Source: an uncultured Collinsella sp.
Lineage (GTDB): Bacteria > Actinomycetota > Coriobacteriia > Coriobacteriales > Coriobacteriaceae
Direction of reading: 5' to 3'
DNA: 6,157 bases
Assembly: GCA_900547505.1 (NCBI GenBank)
Contig: URGY01000110.1
Coordinates: 1-6,157 of the forward strand
The notes under the pieces are model-generated. The model had not been told where the DNA came from. It saw only the letters and a list, made by a program, of their open reading frames with translations, and did no database searches. This document shows, piece after piece, positions 4,811-6,157 of the stretch; the stretch's first letter is position 1, and each line of letters starts with the position of its first letter. A program made the position numbers and the translations under genes.

Positions 4811-5727
4811 TCGAACGCACCTACCAGTTCGTTGATGTCCTTCACGCCCTGGGACTCGGCCCAGGCCTCGAGCTCATGCGCAATCTTGAGCGAAGCGCAC
4901 GGATCGACGAAGTTGGCCATGCCGACCGACACGCAGGTGGCGCCAGCCAGGATAAACTCGGCCGCATCTTCGCCAGTCATGACACCGCCGACGCCGTTGA
5001 TGGGGATATCGACGGCCTGGGCGACCTCCCAGACCATGCGAACGGCGATGTGGTGGCACAGCGGGCCCGAAAGGCCGCCCTTGGGCTTGGCCACGCGGGA
5101 CTTGCGGGTATGGACGTCGATGGCCATGCCCTGGATGGAGTTGATGACCGAAAGGCCGTCGGCGCCGGCAGCCTCGAGGGCCTTGGCGATCTCGGCGACG
5201 TTGACCGGCGCCATCTTCACGAAAAGCGGCTTATCGGTCACCTTGCGGCAGGCAGCCATAACGGAAGAGGCGCCCTCGGGCGTGGAGCCCATGGCGGCAC
5301 CGCCGGCGGCGATATTAGGGCAGCTCACGTTGATCTCGTAGCCGGCAGCCCAAGGGCACAGCTCAACATACATCTCGAGTGCGCGGACAAACTCGTCAAC
5401 GGAGTGGCCAGCAACCTGACAGATGACCTGGCAGCCGTCCTTGGACAGCTGTTCGAGCCACGGACCGGACTCGCGGGCAAAGGCGGCCACGCCGGGGTTC
5501 TGAAGGCCCACGGAGTTGATCATACCGCCGGGAATCTCGGCCATGCGGGGCGCGGGGTTGCCGGGCCAGGGCTCGGCAGCGCAACCCTTGGTGGTGATGG
5601 CGCCCAGCTGGGAAACATCAAAGAAGTTCTGGAACTGCCAACCGTAGCCAAAGGTACCGGCTGCGGTGTTGATGGGGTTCTGCATCTTGACGCCGCCGAA
5701 ATCGACGGCCATGTTCACGGTACCCAC
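4804..5727 (-). CDS. pyrD: Dihydroorotate dehydrogenase, class 1B catalytic subunit
   Basis: This FMN-containing TIM-barrel enzyme oxidises dihydroorotate to orotate, the fourth step of UMP synthesis; in class 1B, electrons pass to NAD through PyrK, encoded just upstream. Counting 307 residues from GTG 5727: NPINTAAGTFGYG (17-29), ITTKG with the FMN/substrate lysine K47, NSVGLQNPG (71-79), NVSCPN (133-138) with catalytic base C136, which marks class 1 (class 2 has Ser), VKMAP (170-174), GGLSGP (217-222) and NGVGGV (244-249) for the FMN phosphate. Start choice is uncertain: GTG 5727 overlaps the pyrK TAG as TAGTG and has AAGGTGGTGG upstream, but GTG 5718 and ATG 5712 are in frame and would give 304 or 302 residues. 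The frame also stays open further upstream across pyrK, which is not coding in that phase. Confidence 0.95.
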   Translation of the reverse strand: MGTVNMAVDFGGVKMQNPINTAAGTFGYGWQFQNFFDVSQLGAITTKGCAAEPWPGNPAPRMAEIPGGMINSVGLQNPGVAAFARESGPWLEQLSKDGCQVICQVAGHSVDEFVRALEMYVELCPWAAGYEINVSCPNIAAGGAAMGSTPEGASSVMAACRKVTDKPLFVKMAPVNVAEIAKALEAAGADGLSVINSIQGMAIDVHTRKSRVAKPKGGLSGPLCHHIAVRMVWEVAQAVDIPINGVGGVMTGEDAAEFILAGATCVSVGMANFVDPCASLKIAHELEAWAESQGVKDINELVGAFEC

Positions 5728-6115
5728 TAGAAGACCACCACCTTGGAAGCATCGAACACGGGGCCGCACATGCAAGCACCCTTCATACCGTCGACCGTCT
5801 CGACATTGCAGGTGTTGCAGGCACCAAAGCCGCAGCTCATCATGCGCTCGAGCGACACCTCGCAGTACGCGCCGGCCTCGGCGGCAGCCTCGGCAACCTT
5901 CTTCATCATGACGGCGGGGCCGCAGCTGGCGACGTAGTCGTAGCCGCCCTCGCCGAGCAGCTCGGCTGCCGGGTCGGTGCAAAAACCGTGCGTGCCCAGC
6001 GTGCCATCATCGGTGCACACGTTAACCGTGGCGCCCAGCGCGCGGAACTCATCGACACCCACGGCCTTGGAAGCGGTGCCAAAGCCCAGGCACACGTCGA
6101 CATCCACGCCCTGCT
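5727..6115 (-). CDS. pyrK: Dihydroorotate dehydrogenase electron-transfer subunit, C-terminal part (5' end cut by contig end)
   Basis: The 128 visible residues are the C-terminal half of PyrK, the FAD and [2Fe-2S] subunit that takes electrons from PyrD and reduces NAD. The first whole codon is at 6113 and the frame runs into the adapter; full-length proteins have about 230-270 residues, so the FAD domain and start are missing. Visible parts are the nucleotide-binding half, with VDVCLGFG (5-12) and SCGPAVMMK (63-71), and the iron-sulfur site: SLERMMSCGFGACNTC (87-102) gives C94-x4-C99-x2-C102, with C114 or C116 in ACMCGPVF as fourth ligand. The spacing before GPVF favours C114. A GTG at 6107 is internal and not the start. 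The pyrK stop overlaps the proposed pyrD start by one base. Confidence 0.95.
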
Positions 6116-6157
6116 CTGTCTCTTATACACATCTGACGCTGCCGACGAATAGCCTTG
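6116..6157 (-). other. Nextera i5-side adapter (technical sequence)
   Basis: Positions 6116-6134 are the reverse complement of the 19-bp Tn5 mosaic end, 6135-6148 the Nextera read 1 linker, 6149-6156 (atagcctt) an i5 index in reverse complement, and 6157 the first base of the P5 side. From memory, the index corresponds to Nextera XT S520 (AAGGCTAT). Genomic sequence ends at about 6115. Confidence 0.98.

Noticed and set aside
4876..5730. A 284-codon plus-strand frame opposite pyrD
   Set aside because: It is Gly/His/Asp/Leu-rich and lies wholly antisense to a well-supported enzyme, with no ribosome binding site or domain of its own that I could recognise.
5728..5982. N-terminal extension of PyrD through pyrK
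   Set aside because: This stretch is the pyrK coding region read in another phase, Arg/Gly/Cys-rich, and PyrD homologues begin near 5712-5727.

Overview
The window is a short assembled contig, not a natural replicon end. Bases 1-49 and 6116-6157 are Illumina Nextera adapter including sample-index bases, so about 6.07 kb (50-6115) is genomic DNA. Every recognisable gene lies on the minus strand; the description below follows transcription, from right to left.

The organism is most likely a Coriobacteriia actinobacterium of Collinsella type. This is inferred from the moderately high GC, the actinobacterial integration host factor (mIHF) directly upstream of gmk and rpoZ, a class 1B dihydroorotate dehydrogenase with its PyrK partner (most other actinobacteria use the class 2 enzyme), and a ThiI without a rhodanese domain. 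The order pyrF-mihF-gmk-rpoZ recalls the mycobacterial pyrF...mihF-gmk-rpoZ neighbourhood, but here thiI follows rpoZ where coaBC and metK usually stand.

Layout: (1) 6115-4094, the end of a pyrimidine operon: pyrK (5' end cut by the contig end), pyrD and pyrF, with overlapping ends. PyrK and PyrD form the NAD-linked dihydroorotate dehydrogenase and PyrF makes UMP. (2) 4093-3856, an intergenic region with a long GC-rich inverted repeat (probable terminator or structured RNA), then an extended -10 promoter embedded in a 32-nt dyad. (3) 3855-1445, mihF-gmk-rpoZ-thiI, tightly packed: two junctions have stop and start codons abutting in the same frame. It links a nucleoid protein, GMP kinase, the RNA polymerase omega subunit and a tRNA/thiamine sulfur transferase. 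A 13-bp hairpin terminator ends it. (4) 1400-50, a new unit with its own leader: comEA and the beginning of comEC, the receptor and channel for DNA uptake, overlapping by 4 nt; comEC is cut by the contig end.

These are mostly conserved housekeeping genes. I see no phage, insertion sequence, CRISPR, tRNA or rRNA, and no clear sign of a new multi-gene system. The items most worth a second look are the adapter ends, the dyad over the mihF promoter, the pyrF-mihF structured repeat, the altered ThiI PP-loop, and the same-frame abutting gene junctions.
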